NCBI RefSeq assembly: GCF_042649685.1
Contig: NZ_JBHRZT010000020.1
Span: 124,001 to 188,000, forward strand
Length of the DNA stretch: 64,000 nucleotides
Direction: 5' to 3'
Origin: Bacillus_BA songklensis
Lineage (GTDB): Bacteria; Bacillota; Bacilli; Bacillales; Bacillaceae_H
Below are positions 45,125 through 53,820 of this stretch, piece by piece. Position numbers and translations under genes: made by a program. Under the pieces are notes generated by a model. That model made no database searches. It worked only from the letters and a program-made list of their open reading frames with translations, and had not been told where the DNA came from. Positions within the stretch are counted from its first letter, which is position 1; every line of letters begins with the position of its first letter.

Positions 45125-46099
45125 TTAGATCCACACCTCGACATAGATTCCAAGCATCGCAAATAATAAACCTACCGCCCAAAAAGTAACTACCACTCGC
45201 CATTCTGACCAACCGCTCAGCTCGTAATGGTGATGAAGCGGACTCATCTTAAAGACACGTTTTCCAGTTGCTTTAAAAGAAATAACTTGAATAATAACAG
45301 ATAATGTCTCAATAACAAAAATACCGCCGATTAAAATAAGCAGAATTTCAAGCTTCATCAAAACGGCTATCGTTGCAATTGCCCCACCTAAAGCAAGAGA
45401 ACCTGTATCCCCCATAAAAACCTTTGCGGGATGAGCGTTAAACACTAAAAACCCAAGCACTGCACCCACGACCCCGACAGAAAAAATGGCCACATCAAAC
45501 TGTGAGTAGTTCCATGCAAGCACAGCGAATGCTCCAAAAGCCACTGCGCCCGTACCTGAAACAAGGCCGTCCAGTCCATCTGTCAGATTGACTGCATTAG
45601 AGAATCCGACCAGCCAAATGATGAGAAAGACAACATAAAACCAACCTAAATCAAAGGAATAATCCGTTCCTGGAATAGAAACAGCCGTAGAAAACTCATT
45701 TTGTTTTGCTACCAGGTAAAAGATAATGGCAATCAATACTTGCCCAAGGAACTTTTGTTTGGACGTCAATCCCAAGTTTCGTTTTAGTACAACTTTAATG
45801 AAATCATCCAAAAAGCCCAATAAACCGAATCCTACAGTTACCAACAATAACAGGTACGTTTTAAAAGTCGGTTCCAAATACTTATTCGTCATTACCAATG
45901 TGGTAACGATGATGGAGAGAAGAATCATGATCCCTCCCATTGTAGGAGTCCCTGATTTCTTTTGATGGGATTTTGGGCCCTCTTCCCTTATGCTTTGACC
46001 AAATTTCAGTCTCCTTAGGAAGGGAATAAAAATGGGAGAAAGTAAAACTGAAATTAGGAAGGCTACTGCCATTGTAAATAATATTACTTGCTCTAACAT
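45125..46099 (-). CDS. mraY: Phospho-MurNAc-pentapeptide transferase
   Basis: MraY, 324 residues, an integral membrane enzyme with about ten helices that links the MurNAc-pentapeptide to undecaprenyl phosphate, forming lipid I. Conserved cytoplasmic motifs: GPKSHQKKSGTPTMGG near residue 41, LGFLDDFIKV near 95, NAVNLTDGLDGLVSG near 170 and the histidine motif SPLHHHYELSGWSE near 290. Lies between murE and murD. Confidence 0.97.
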   Translation of the reverse strand: MLEQVILFTMAVAFLISVLLSPIFIPFLRRLKFGQSIREEGPKSHQKKSGTPTMGGIMILLSIIVTTLVMTNKYLEPTFKTYLLLLVTVGFGLLGFLDDFIKVVLKRNLGLTSKQKFLGQVLIAIIFYLVAKQNEFSTAVSIPGTDYSFDLGWFYVVFLIIWLVGFSNAVNLTDGLDGLVSGTGAVAFGAFAVLAWNYSQFDVAIFSVGVVGAVLGFLVFNAHPAKVFMGDTGSLALGGAIATIAVLMKLEILLILIGGIFVIETLSVIIQVISFKATGKRVFKMSPLHHHYELSGWSEWRVVVTFWAVGLLFAMLGIYVEVWI

Positions 46100-46175
46100 C
46101 TTATTCGCTCCCTCGGTTCTTTGTTATGAATGTCCATCATGCGAAGATGGGTAAAAAACTGACTGTTCGTGTGCA

Positions 46176-47642
46176 TTATGAATTACGCTCCCTAATTAAA
46201 TTACGTGCTATTTCGCGATCATCGAAATCCAATACTTGATTTCCGATAATTTGATACGTTTCATGGCCTTTTCCTGCAATTAAAATGACATCATCCGTGT
46301 TTGCCTCATTAATCGCATAAGCAATGGCTTCTTTTCGATCCACAATTGAGACGTAATTGGTGGCTTCAAGATCTCTCGTCATATCTTCTAAAATCTGTTC
46401 CGGGTCTTCACTGCGCGGGTTGTCAGATGTAAAAATCGCTTTCGTACTGTATTGGACAGCAATTTGGGCCATGATTGGTCTCTTCGTACGGTCACGATCA
46501 CCGCCGCATCCAACAATAACATATATATTTCTTTTTGCAAATTGTTTAACCGTCTTTAATACATTTTCTAGACTATCCGGCGTATGGGCGTAGTCAACAA
46601 CCACTGTGAAATCCTGTTTTTCATCCACTACTTCAAAGCGGCCCGGCACCCCTTCAATTTGTTCCAGTTCTTTTACGATAAGGGAAAGGGGAATGTCTGA
46701 AACTAGACATGCAGCAGTGGCAGCTAGTACATTATATACACTAAATTTTCCAATTAGTTTCATTCTTACGTTAAACGTCTCCAATGGCGTTACAAGATCA
46801 AAAGATGTACCCGAACTTGTCATCATAATATTCTTCGCCATTATGTCGCTTTTTTGGTCAATTCCATATGTAATGACCGTTGCTGCTGTATTTTTTATGA
46901 ATTCGGTTGTTGCAGCGTCGTCTGCATTCAACACAGCAAACTTCGGTTTTTGATGGTCGTAACTGTTGCCTAACTGCGCAAACAATAACCCTTTTGCCCG
47001 CCGATAATCTTCCATTGTGTGATGATAGTCTAGATGGTCCTGCGTCAAATTCGTAAAAACAGCCACATCGAAATCACAGCCATGTACCCTGCCTAAATCA
47101 AGAGCATGTGATGACACTTCCATTACAGTTGTATCGACTTTTTCTTCAACCATTTGGTGAAACGTTTTTTGCAATGTTAATGACTCCGGCGTTGTATTTT
47201 TGACATCAAACACCTTGTCGCCGATGCGAATTTCGATAGTCCCGATTAAGCCCGTTTTTTGCCCGGCCGCTTGAAATACTTTTTCCATTAAATGTGTTGT
47301 CGTTGTCTTGCCGTTTGTTCCGGTTACACCGATTACATGCATCTTATGAGTAGGTTGGCCATAAAAAGCGTCGGCTAATACTGCCATAGCTCTTTTTGTA
47401 TTTTTTACAAGAATGACCGGGACATCCAATTGAAGCGGTTTTTCTGCGAGAACAGCAACCGCTCCCTTTTCAACCGCCATTTTGGCAAAATCGTGTCCGT
47501 CCACTGTGTATCCCTCAACGCAAATAAAAAGAGATCCTGGCTTCACTTCACGGGAATCCATTTCAATCGATCTGATAGATATGTTTTCTGCTGGTATTAC
47601 CGTAAAATCATGCAAATAAGATAATAATGTTTGTAAATCCAT
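46176..47642 (-). CDS. murE: UDP-MurNAc-tripeptide synthetase (meso-DAP-adding)
   Basis: MurE, 488 residues, adds the third amino acid. The ATP loop GVTGTNGKTTTTHLME is near residue 110, the carbamylated-lysine region FTNLTQDHLDYHHTME near 208, and SDNPRSEDP near 405. The DNPR motif marks meso-diaminopimelate as substrate, so the peptidoglycan is of the DAP type. Located between spoVD and mraY. A possible ribosome site GAGAGGA is rather far (about 11 bases) from the ATG. Confidence 0.96.
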   Translation of the reverse strand: MDLQTLLSYLHDFTVIPAENISIRSIEMDSREVKPGSLFICVEGYTVDGHDFAKMAVEKGAVAVLAEKPLQLDVPVILVKNTKRAMAVLADAFYGQPTHKMHVIGVTGTNGKTTTTHLMEKVFQAAGQKTGLIGTIEIRIGDKVFDVKNTTPESLTLQKTFHQMVEEKVDTTVMEVSSHALDLGRVHGCDFDVAVFTNLTQDHLDYHHTMEDYRRAKGLLFAQLGNSYDHQKPKFAVLNADDAATTEFIKNTAATVITYGIDQKSDIMAKNIMMTSSGTSFDLVTPLETFNVRMKLIGKFSVYNVLAATAACLVSDIPLSLIVKELEQIEGVPGRFEVVDEKQDFTVVVDYAHTPDSLENVLKTVKQFAKRNIYVIVGCGGDRDRTKRPIMAQIAVQYSTKAIFTSDNPRSEDPEQILEDMTRDLEATNYVSIVDRKEAIAYAINEANTDDVILIAGKGHETYQIIGNQVLDFDDREIARNLIRERNS

Positions 47643-47686
47643 GTTTTAATCGATCCTCTCTAATTCACAATATATAAAGGAAACTT

Positions 47687-47717
47687 CCATCAGGGGGTTC
47701 CTTCCCCCCACTGATGG
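47687..47717. repeat. Inverted repeat between spoVD and murE
   Basis: CCATCAG and CTGATGG enclose runs of G and C, giving a stem CCATCAGTGGGGG / CCCCCTGATGG on the minus strand. The 230-base spoVD-murE spacer has this stem, a second GC-rich region and the spoVD terminator, so murE is probably transcribed separately. Confidence 0.5.
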
Positions 47718-47841
47718 TTAGTTGACCTTATCGGGCTTTTACGGGCAGTGTTCCCCACTTAACCTTCTCCGATTACGCTAAATTTTGAAGCGGGGATTTT
47801 ACTGCCCGTTAATGCAGGACAAACTCCATTTTACAGAAAAA

Positions 47842-47871
47842 GAAGCCACGGGGGAATTCCCCCAAGGCTTT
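47842..47871 (-). terminator. Terminator after spoVD
   Basis: GAAAGCC...GGGGGAATTCCCCC...GGCTTC, followed by TTTTTCTG on the minus strand, immediately after the spoVD stop. Confidence 0.8.
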
Positions 47872-47873
47872 CA

Positions 47874-49790
47874 TTAAGAATCCCCCATATATACCCTTAT
47901 GGTGGAGCCTTGTTTTACTTTTGTACCAGGAGATGGTGATTGATTTATGACTTTTTCACCATTTCCGCTGACATCCAGCCGTAAATTTAATAATTGCTGT
48001 TGAAGCTCTTTGCTTGAAAGCCCTTCTAAATCAGGTACTTTTATGACCGGTGTATCGTTCCATGCCATCTCTTTTTCAAGTTGTTCTTTTCTTGGCTTTA
48101 CTCCAATAAGAGGCAAGGTATCCTCCATGATTTTCCCAACGATCGGAGCTGCGACGACACCACCGAATTGTACCGTTCCTTTCGGATTATCCACTGCAAT
48201 ATACACAACGATTTCAGGTTTATCCGCAGGGGCAAAGCCGATAAAAGATACGATATGGTTGTTTTCTAAATACCTTCCATCTTTAGCCTTTTGAGCGGTT
48301 CCTGTTTTCCCTCCGACCCGATACCCGTCCACAAACGCTCCTTTACCTGATCCTTGTGCCACAACGCTTTCTAAGGCAAAGCGAACTTGCTTGGAGGTTT
48401 CTTCAGAAATGACCTTTCTCTTCGCTATAGGCGTTTGTTGACTTACCACATCCCCTGTTATGGGATCTACCCACTCCTTTGCGATATAGGGCTGATACAA
48501 TGTTCCCCCATTCACAGCCGCCGCGACGGCTGCAACTTGCTGAATAGGCGTAACGGAAACCCCTTGGCCGAATGCTGTTGTTGCCTGTTCAACAGGACCC
48601 ACACGATCTAAAGGAAACAGGATTCCTTTTCCTTCACCTTGCAAATCGATTCCCGTTTTTTCCCCAAACCCGAAATTATGAATATATTTAAATAGTTTTT
48701 CTTTCCCTAACCTTTCCCCAAGTTCGACAAATCCCGGGTTACAGGAGTTTTGGACCACTTCTAAAAAGCTTTGATGTCCATGTCCTCCCCTTTTCCAGCA
48801 ACGCAGCCTCGCTCCGGCCACTTCGGCTGCTCCATCATCATAAAATTGATTTTTTAATAAATCAACCTTTTTTTCTTCCAAAGCAGCAGCAAGCGTAATA
48901 ATCTTGAACGTGGAACCTGGCTCATAGGCGCTCCAAACAGGCAGATTACGGTTGTACACATCAGGGTCTACATTTTTATAATCGGAAGGATGGAAATTTG
49001 GACGACTTGACATGGCCAAAATTTCTCCATTATTCGGGTTCATCGCAATCGCAATGATGCCATCGGGGTTATATGTTGCCTGGGCGATGTCCAGTTCGCG
49101 TTCCACAATAGTTTGAACTCGGGAATCGATCGTCAATTTTAAGTTCAATCCATCAACAGGTGCCGTATAGTCATCGGCAATATCAGGCATTTTTTTCCCT
49201 TTTGCATCGGAATACAATTTTACGAATCCCCGCTCGCCGCTTAATTGTTTATCATAGTATGCTTCCAGGCCCATTAGACCTTGATTATCAATGCCCGTAA
49301 AGCCTAAAACATGGGATAAATAGCTTCCGAACGGATAATACCTTCTTGAATCTTCCCCAATGTAAACTCCTTTTAAACCAAGATCGTGGATTTCATTTGC
49401 TTTTTCATTCGTAATCTTGCGCCCCTCTGGAATACGCTCGATCGATACTTTCTTCGTTATATGCTTATACGCTTTTTCTTTCGGCATATTCAAAGCAGCC
49501 GCCAGCTTTTCAGCGGTCTTAACGGGGTCTTCAATCTGTCTTGGCATAACCCAGACTGTAGGGGCACTTTTATTTGTCGCAAGCGCCACGCCGTTACGAT
49601 CCAAAATCTCTCCCCGTTCCGGCTCAAACGGCAAATTACGGCTCCACGAACCTTTTGCCTTGTCTGTTAACATGTCACCCAGAACAAATTGAACGTACCC
49701 AAGTCGAACATCTATGATCGAAAAAATCAAGATACCAGCAAGCAAGACGAATGTAAGACGCTTGCGAACGGTAACAGTCGAGACACGCAT
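47874..49790 (-). CDS. spoVD: Sporulation penicillin-binding protein SpoVD (class B PBP)
   Basis: SpoVD, 638 residues, is the transpeptidase that works with SpoVE in spore cortex synthesis. One N-terminal membrane helix (about 12-30), a PBP dimerisation domain starting RGEILDRNGVALATN, and a transpeptidase domain with the active serine in YEPGSTFKIITLAA near residue 297, SCN near 354 and VGGKTGTAQK near 495. A single PASTA domain (IKVPDLEGLSSKELQQQLL) ends the protein. The ATG at 49790 follows AAAGGAGG. One PASTA, versus two in the next gene, supports the SpoVD/PbpB assignment. Confidence 0.95.
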   Translation of the reverse strand: MRVSTVTVRKRLTFVLLAGILIFSIIDVRLGYVQFVLGDMLTDKAKGSWSRNLPFEPERGEILDRNGVALATNKSAPTVWVMPRQIEDPVKTAEKLAAALNMPKEKAYKHITKKVSIERIPEGRKITNEKANEIHDLGLKGVYIGEDSRRYYPFGSYLSHVLGFTGIDNQGLMGLEAYYDKQLSGERGFVKLYSDAKGKKMPDIADDYTAPVDGLNLKLTIDSRVQTIVERELDIAQATYNPDGIIAIAMNPNNGEILAMSSRPNFHPSDYKNVDPDVYNRNLPVWSAYEPGSTFKIITLAAALEEKKVDLLKNQFYDDGAAEVAGARLRCWKRGGHGHQSFLEVVQNSCNPGFVELGERLGKEKLFKYIHNFGFGEKTGIDLQGEGKGILFPLDRVGPVEQATTAFGQGVSVTPIQQVAAVAAAVNGGTLYQPYIAKEWVDPITGDVVSQQTPIAKRKVISEETSKQVRFALESVVAQGSGKGAFVDGYRVGGKTGTAQKAKDGRYLENNHIVSFIGFAPADKPEIVVYIAVDNPKGTVQFGGVVAAPIVGKIMEDTLPLIGVKPRKEQLEKEMAWNDTPVIKVPDLEGLSSKELQQQLLNLRLDVSGNGEKVINQSPSPGTKVKQGSTIRVYMGDS

Positions 49791-49853
49791 CCTATTGGAA
49801 CCTCCTTTACTACGGCTCGTTCCAATATATGCTTGTACCGATTAAGATAGAAC

Positions 49854-52097
49854 TCACTGATCGAGAGGGAACCCTTTGTCCTTATCGTCCTCTTTTTTCA
49901 CTTTACCTTTGTCTTTTTCCTCTTCTTGTTTACTTTTTATCATTTCCTCGGGCGATTGCAGCTTAACAATCAAATAATCTCCTTTTTTAACAGGCGCTCC
50001 CGGCGTAATATTCTGGGAATCTTTAACAACATATCCACTTCCCATGGCACTTGGTTCAAGCGATAAGAATTCACTTAAACGGATCACATCGCGATATGAC
50101 CAGTCTGCTAAATCCGGAATGGTGGGTTCTCCATCTGTCTTTAAGAAAACACGCTCGCCTTTCATACTTCGCTCTTGCGCCTTGGGAGATTGTGCTTCGA
50201 TCTTGTTTCCTTTTCCGATTACAATAGGCGCAAACCCTTTTTCTTTCAAGTTGGCCACAGCTGATTCTGTTGACTCCCCGATGTATGAATCCATGTTAAC
50301 GCCATATTTTGTTTTCTTCACTGCCGTGGCCTTCTCTTCTTCAGGCTCAATCTTCAAGTATTGCAAACTGTTTTTCATAACAGAGTTAAAAATGAGGGAT
50401 ACAGGTGCAGAGCCTGCCTCCATGGCTTTCAGCTTAGGCTGCTTCACCGCCACATAAACGATTAGGGACGGGTCATCTTTAGGGGCCATTCCTAAAAATG
50501 AGAACGTATTTTTACCAACCCCATGTAAATAGCCGCCGCCATTCGGGTTTGGAATTTGAGCCGTCCCCGTTTTTCCCGCCACTTGATAACCTTCAATCGC
50601 ATACGGCTTGCCTGTCCCATTCGGAGACGTTACAACCGTTTCTAAAATGTCGAGTACTTTTTCCGCTGTTTCAGGGGAAATAGGTTTCCCGGCCACTTCA
50701 GGTTTTTTCTCTACTATCACTTTATTCGTCGTAGAATCAACCACTTTTTTGATGACGTAAGGCTTCATCATTTTGCCTTTGTTCGCGATGGCTGTAGCTG
50801 CCTGCACTTGTTGAATCGGTGTGACGGTTGATCCTTGTCCAAAAGCAGTTGTTATTTTTTCTAAAGGCCATTGATATAAGATTTTACTTGTTGCTTCCCC
50901 TGGTATATCGATACCCGTCCGACGATCGAAGCCAAAACGGTTTAAATATTGGAGCACGCGGTCTGGACCAAGCTTTTCATTGGCTAAAATGGCAAATGCC
51001 ACATTAGACGAACGCTGGACCCCCTCATTAAAGGTAATCGTTCCCCAGCCGGATTTATTATGGTCACGAATTTGCTGATCCCCTACCTTATAAGAACCAG
51101 ATTTATAATACTCGTTCCCGTTATAGACTCCTTCCTCGATGGCAGCCGCTAATGTAAAGATCTTCATCGTTGATCCCGGTTCAAAGCTATCACCGATGGC
51201 GTAGTTGAGGAAATTGTCGATATCCCGAATATTAGGATTGAAGCTTGGACGGTTTGCCATCGCCAGGATTTCTCCTGTCTTAGGATTGGCTACAATCCCT
51301 ATCACTCTCTCAGGATCATACTCCTTCACTGCTCTATTCATGGCATCTTCCAAGAACGTTTGAATTTTCTCATCGATGGTTAAATAAATGTCATCTCCAT
51401 CTTTGGGAGGAACAATAGACTCTTTTGGATCCGGAAGCTTTAATCCGTTTCTTGCACTTTGGTACCTCATATAGCCGTCTGTTTCCGTCAGCTCTTTGTT
51501 GAAACTCTTCTCGATCCCCATTTTACCAACCGTTTTTCCCTCCTCATTCTTTTGGGCATATCCAATAATATGAGAAGCAAAGACGCCGTTTGGATAAAAT
51601 CGTTTTGAGTCTTGAATGAAAGTGATTCCCGGAAGCTCCAAATCTTCAATTTTATTTTTAAGCGTATTGCTGATGTCCCGGCCTCCTGGCCCTAATTCTA
51701 CTTGAACACGCCCTTTTTTAGACATCAGCTTTTCCAGTTTCTCTTCACTCATATCAAGCAAAGGAGCCAGCTTTTTCGCCGTTTTTTCGGGATTTGTTAC
51801 ATGCATTGGTTTTTTAGGGTCTTTTGTTTGAGACGGGTCTAAAATGGCAACAACCGTATATGCTCCCGTATCATGGGCAACAGGCAGGCCTTTACGGTCA
51901 TAGATCGTTCCGCGCTTCCCTTCAATTACGGTCTGGCGTGTATGGTTTTTTTGGGCAATGGCAGCCAATGCTTGGCCTTCCGCTTTTCCAGTTGCTTGGA
52001 TGTAAAAAAATCGAGCTATTAATACAAAAAAGAGGGTAGCAAATATTAAAATTAATATTGCTGCTCCTCTGCTTGTATTTTTCTTATTATTCAGCAT
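49854..52097 (-). CDS. pbpB: Cell-division penicillin-binding protein 2B
   Basis: PBP2B, 747 residues, the essential septal transpeptidase. One membrane helix (about 13-30), the dimerisation domain RGTIYDRKGLPVAHD, the active serine in FEPGSTMKIFTLAAA near residue 305, RSSNVAFAIL near 360 and VAGKTGTAQIP near 505. Two PASTA domains follow (MDSYIGESTESAVANLKEKG and IPDLADWSYRDVIRLSEFLS). The last 30 residues are a Lys/Glu/Asp-rich tail. I prefer the ATG at 52097; a TTG at 52106 overlapping the ftsL stop (TTGA) is the alternative. Confidence 0.95.
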   Translation of the reverse strand: MLNNKKNTSRGAAILILIFATLFFVLIARFFYIQATGKAEGQALAAIAQKNHTRQTVIEGKRGTIYDRKGLPVAHDTGAYTVVAILDPSQTKDPKKPMHVTNPEKTAKKLAPLLDMSEEKLEKLMSKKGRVQVELGPGGRDISNTLKNKIEDLELPGITFIQDSKRFYPNGVFASHIIGYAQKNEEGKTVGKMGIEKSFNKELTETDGYMRYQSARNGLKLPDPKESIVPPKDGDDIYLTIDEKIQTFLEDAMNRAVKEYDPERVIGIVANPKTGEILAMANRPSFNPNIRDIDNFLNYAIGDSFEPGSTMKIFTLAAAIEEGVYNGNEYYKSGSYKVGDQQIRDHNKSGWGTITFNEGVQRSSNVAFAILANEKLGPDRVLQYLNRFGFDRRTGIDIPGEATSKILYQWPLEKITTAFGQGSTVTPIQQVQAATAIANKGKMMKPYVIKKVVDSTTNKVIVEKKPEVAGKPISPETAEKVLDILETVVTSPNGTGKPYAIEGYQVAGKTGTAQIPNPNGGGYLHGVGKNTFSFLGMAPKDDPSLIVYVAVKQPKLKAMEAGSAPVSLIFNSVMKNSLQYLKIEPEEEKATAVKKTKYGVNMDSYIGESTESAVANLKEKGFAPIVIGKGNKIEAQSPKAQERSMKGERVFLKTDGEPTIPDLADWSYRDVIRLSEFLSLEPSAMGSGYVVKDSQNITPGAPVKKGDYLIVKLQSPEEMIKSKQEEEKDKGKVKKEDDKDKGFPLDQ

Positions 52098-52102
52098 AAT
52101 CC

Positions 52103-52456
52103 TCAATCCCGAACAACTTTAACGTTATTTTCATTTAAGTCTAATCCAAGTTCTTTCGCCTTTGCCCAAATACGCTCATATGTGCTTAATTCTACTACTT
52201 GCAGTTTCAATTCGTTGTTCACTCGTTCTTGAGTGTTAATTTTCGACTCGAGTGCTTGAATGTCCGAATTCACATCATACAAACTAACATGATTTGAAAC
52301 GATTTGCACCGAACCGAAAAGCATAGCAGCAAAAAATCCGCTGTATAAAATCTTTTCTCCGACGGAAAAGCGGAATTTTTTCTTTTTAAGTACCTTTTGA
52401 ACTTGTTTTTGCTGTTCGTTTTTTTTCTCTTTTACTTGATAAGCTAAATTCCCCAA
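52103..52456 (-). CDS. ftsL: Cell-division protein FtsL
   Basis: FtsL, 117 residues, a bitopic divisome protein that pairs with DivIC through a leucine-zipper-like coiled coil. A basic cytoplasmic N-terminus (KEKKNEQQKQVQKVLKKKKF), one membrane helix (about 36-52) and a coiled coil (about 60-95) are visible. B. subtilis FtsL is unstable and rate-limiting. It lies between rsmH and pbpB in the usual order. Confidence 0.94.
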   Translation of the reverse strand: MGNLAYQVKEKKNEQQKQVQKVLKKKKFRFSVGEKILYSGFFAAMLFGSVQIVSNHVSLYDVNSDIQALESKINTQERVNNELKLQVVELSTYERIWAKAKELGLDLNENNVKVVRD

Positions 52457-52487
52457 TACAGTTCCCCTCCTTTTTGATCGTTTATCC

Positions 52488-53420
52488 TTACAATTTCTCT
52501 ATAATGCGCAGCTTTGCCGACCGTGCCCGGTTGTTCTCTTGTAATTCTTCCTCAGAAGGCAAGATTGGTTTTCTTGTAATGATTTTAAACCTCGGTTTAA
52601 ATTCATCTGGAATGACAGGTATGCCGGGAGGAAGCGGCGGAGGCGTGCTTGCATTTTTAAATGCAACTTTGCAGATACGATCTTCCAGTGAGTGAAATGT
52701 TATGACACTAACTCTCCCACCAGGCTTAATCACATCCATCGCTTGTTCCAATGCATCTTCAAACACTTGCAGTTCATCATTTACCGCAATTCGTATAGCC
52801 TGAAATACTCGTTTGGCAGGGTGACCGCCCGCTCTTCTGGCAGGTGCAGGAATTCCCTCTTTAATTAAATCCACTAATTCAAACGTTGTTTCAATCGGCT
52901 TTTGTTCCCGATAAGCTTCAATTTTGCGGGCTATTTGTTTCGAAAATTTTTCCTCGCCATACTGAAAGAAAATCTTCACTAATTTTTCATAAGGCCAGTG
53001 ATTTACTATATCGTACGCTGTTAAAGGAGCATGAGTATCCATCCTCATATCAAGAGGTGCATCATGATGGTAGCTGAACCCTCTCTCTGGTGTATCCAGT
53101 TGCGGAGAGGAGACCCCTAAATCAAATAAAACCCCGTCCACATGGACGATTCCATGCTCTTCCAACTTTTCACGCAGATGGCGAAAGTTACTCTTGATGA
53201 TCGTCACTCGATCCATATAAGGGGCGAGCTTTACCTTCGCATTTTCAATTGCTGTTTCGTCCTGGTCAAATGCGATTAATCTTCCGTTTGAGGAGAGCTT
53301 CTGCACAATATATTCACTATGCCCCGCTCCGCCCAACGTACAATCAACATAAGTTCCATCTGGCTGGATATGTAGTCCTTCTGCAGCTTCTTTTAAAAGC
53401 ACTGTTGTATGCTTGAACAT
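52488..53420 (-). CDS. rsmH: 16S rRNA m4C1402 methyltransferase RsmH (MraW)
   Basis: RsmH, 310 residues, methylates N4 of C1402 in 16S rRNA. The SAM-binding loop YVDCTLGGAGHSEYI is near residue 25, GVLFDLGVSSPQLD near 100 and GGRVSVITFHSLEDR near 235. It is the first gene of the dcw operon here because mraZ, which normally precedes it, is absent. The C-terminus has the usual basic segment. Confidence 0.96.
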   Translation of the reverse strand: MFKHTTVLLKEAAEGLHIQPDGTYVDCTLGGAGHSEYIVQKLSSNGRLIAFDQDETAIENAKVKLAPYMDRVTIIKSNFRHLREKLEEHGIVHVDGVLFDLGVSSPQLDTPERGFSYHHDAPLDMRMDTHAPLTAYDIVNHWPYEKLVKIFFQYGEEKFSKQIARKIEAYREQKPIETTFELVDLIKEGIPAPARRAGGHPAKRVFQAIRIAVNDELQVFEDALEQAMDVIKPGGRVSVITFHSLEDRICKVAFKNASTPPPLPPGIPVIPDEFKPRFKIITRKPILPSEEELQENNRARSAKLRIIEKL

Positions 53421-53520
53421 GATGACACCTACTTCTTTCTCCTATGCAAACCAACATGGTTCGCTTTTATACTAACGATCATTTTTTCCGTAATCGTTGA
53501 CCAAAATAGACTGCCTTTTT

Positions 53521-53553
53521 ATTATATATCAAACTTCAACATTTTTTCAGCAA
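53521..53553 (-). promoter_or_regulatory. Possible promoter of the dcw operon upstream of rsmH
   Basis: On the minus strand the extended -10 TGATATATA / TATAAT (about 53530-53521) is preceded by TTGCTG (53553-53548). The start of transcription would be about 95 bases before rsmH. No run of TGGG repeats, the usual MraZ operator, is seen. Confidence 0.35.
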
Positions 53554-53794
53554 TTTCTACAAAGATTCTCGACTTTTTGTCATAAATTGTTCCAAAAGGC
53601 TTATGCCTTCTTCCAGGCGTCTATTTTCGCCTCCCATTTCTCAACTAATTAAAATGGAAAACTGTTTGAACGAGAACGGAAAACTTTCATGGACCGTTTC
53701 ACTAAAAAGAAAGAAGCAAATACAGTACTCAGCTTACATCCATAGCATCGTCCATTACTTTTTCTATTTTCTTCCTATTCTCCTTTTATAAAAA

Positions 53795-53818
53795 AAGTCC
53801 TGCCTAACAGCAGGACTT
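53795..53818 (-). terminator. Terminator after bshC
   Basis: AAGTCCTGC and GCAGGACTT pair around a 6-base loop and are followed by seven T residues on the minus strand, right after the bshC stop. The 400-base region to rsmH (53421-53820) otherwise shows no credible gene. Confidence 0.9.
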
Positions 53819-53820
53819 CC

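Noticed and set aside
53571..53634. Short minus-strand frame (26 codons, MGGENRRLEEG) as an mraZ remnant
   Set aside because: The sequence does not resemble MraZ and has no good ribosome site.
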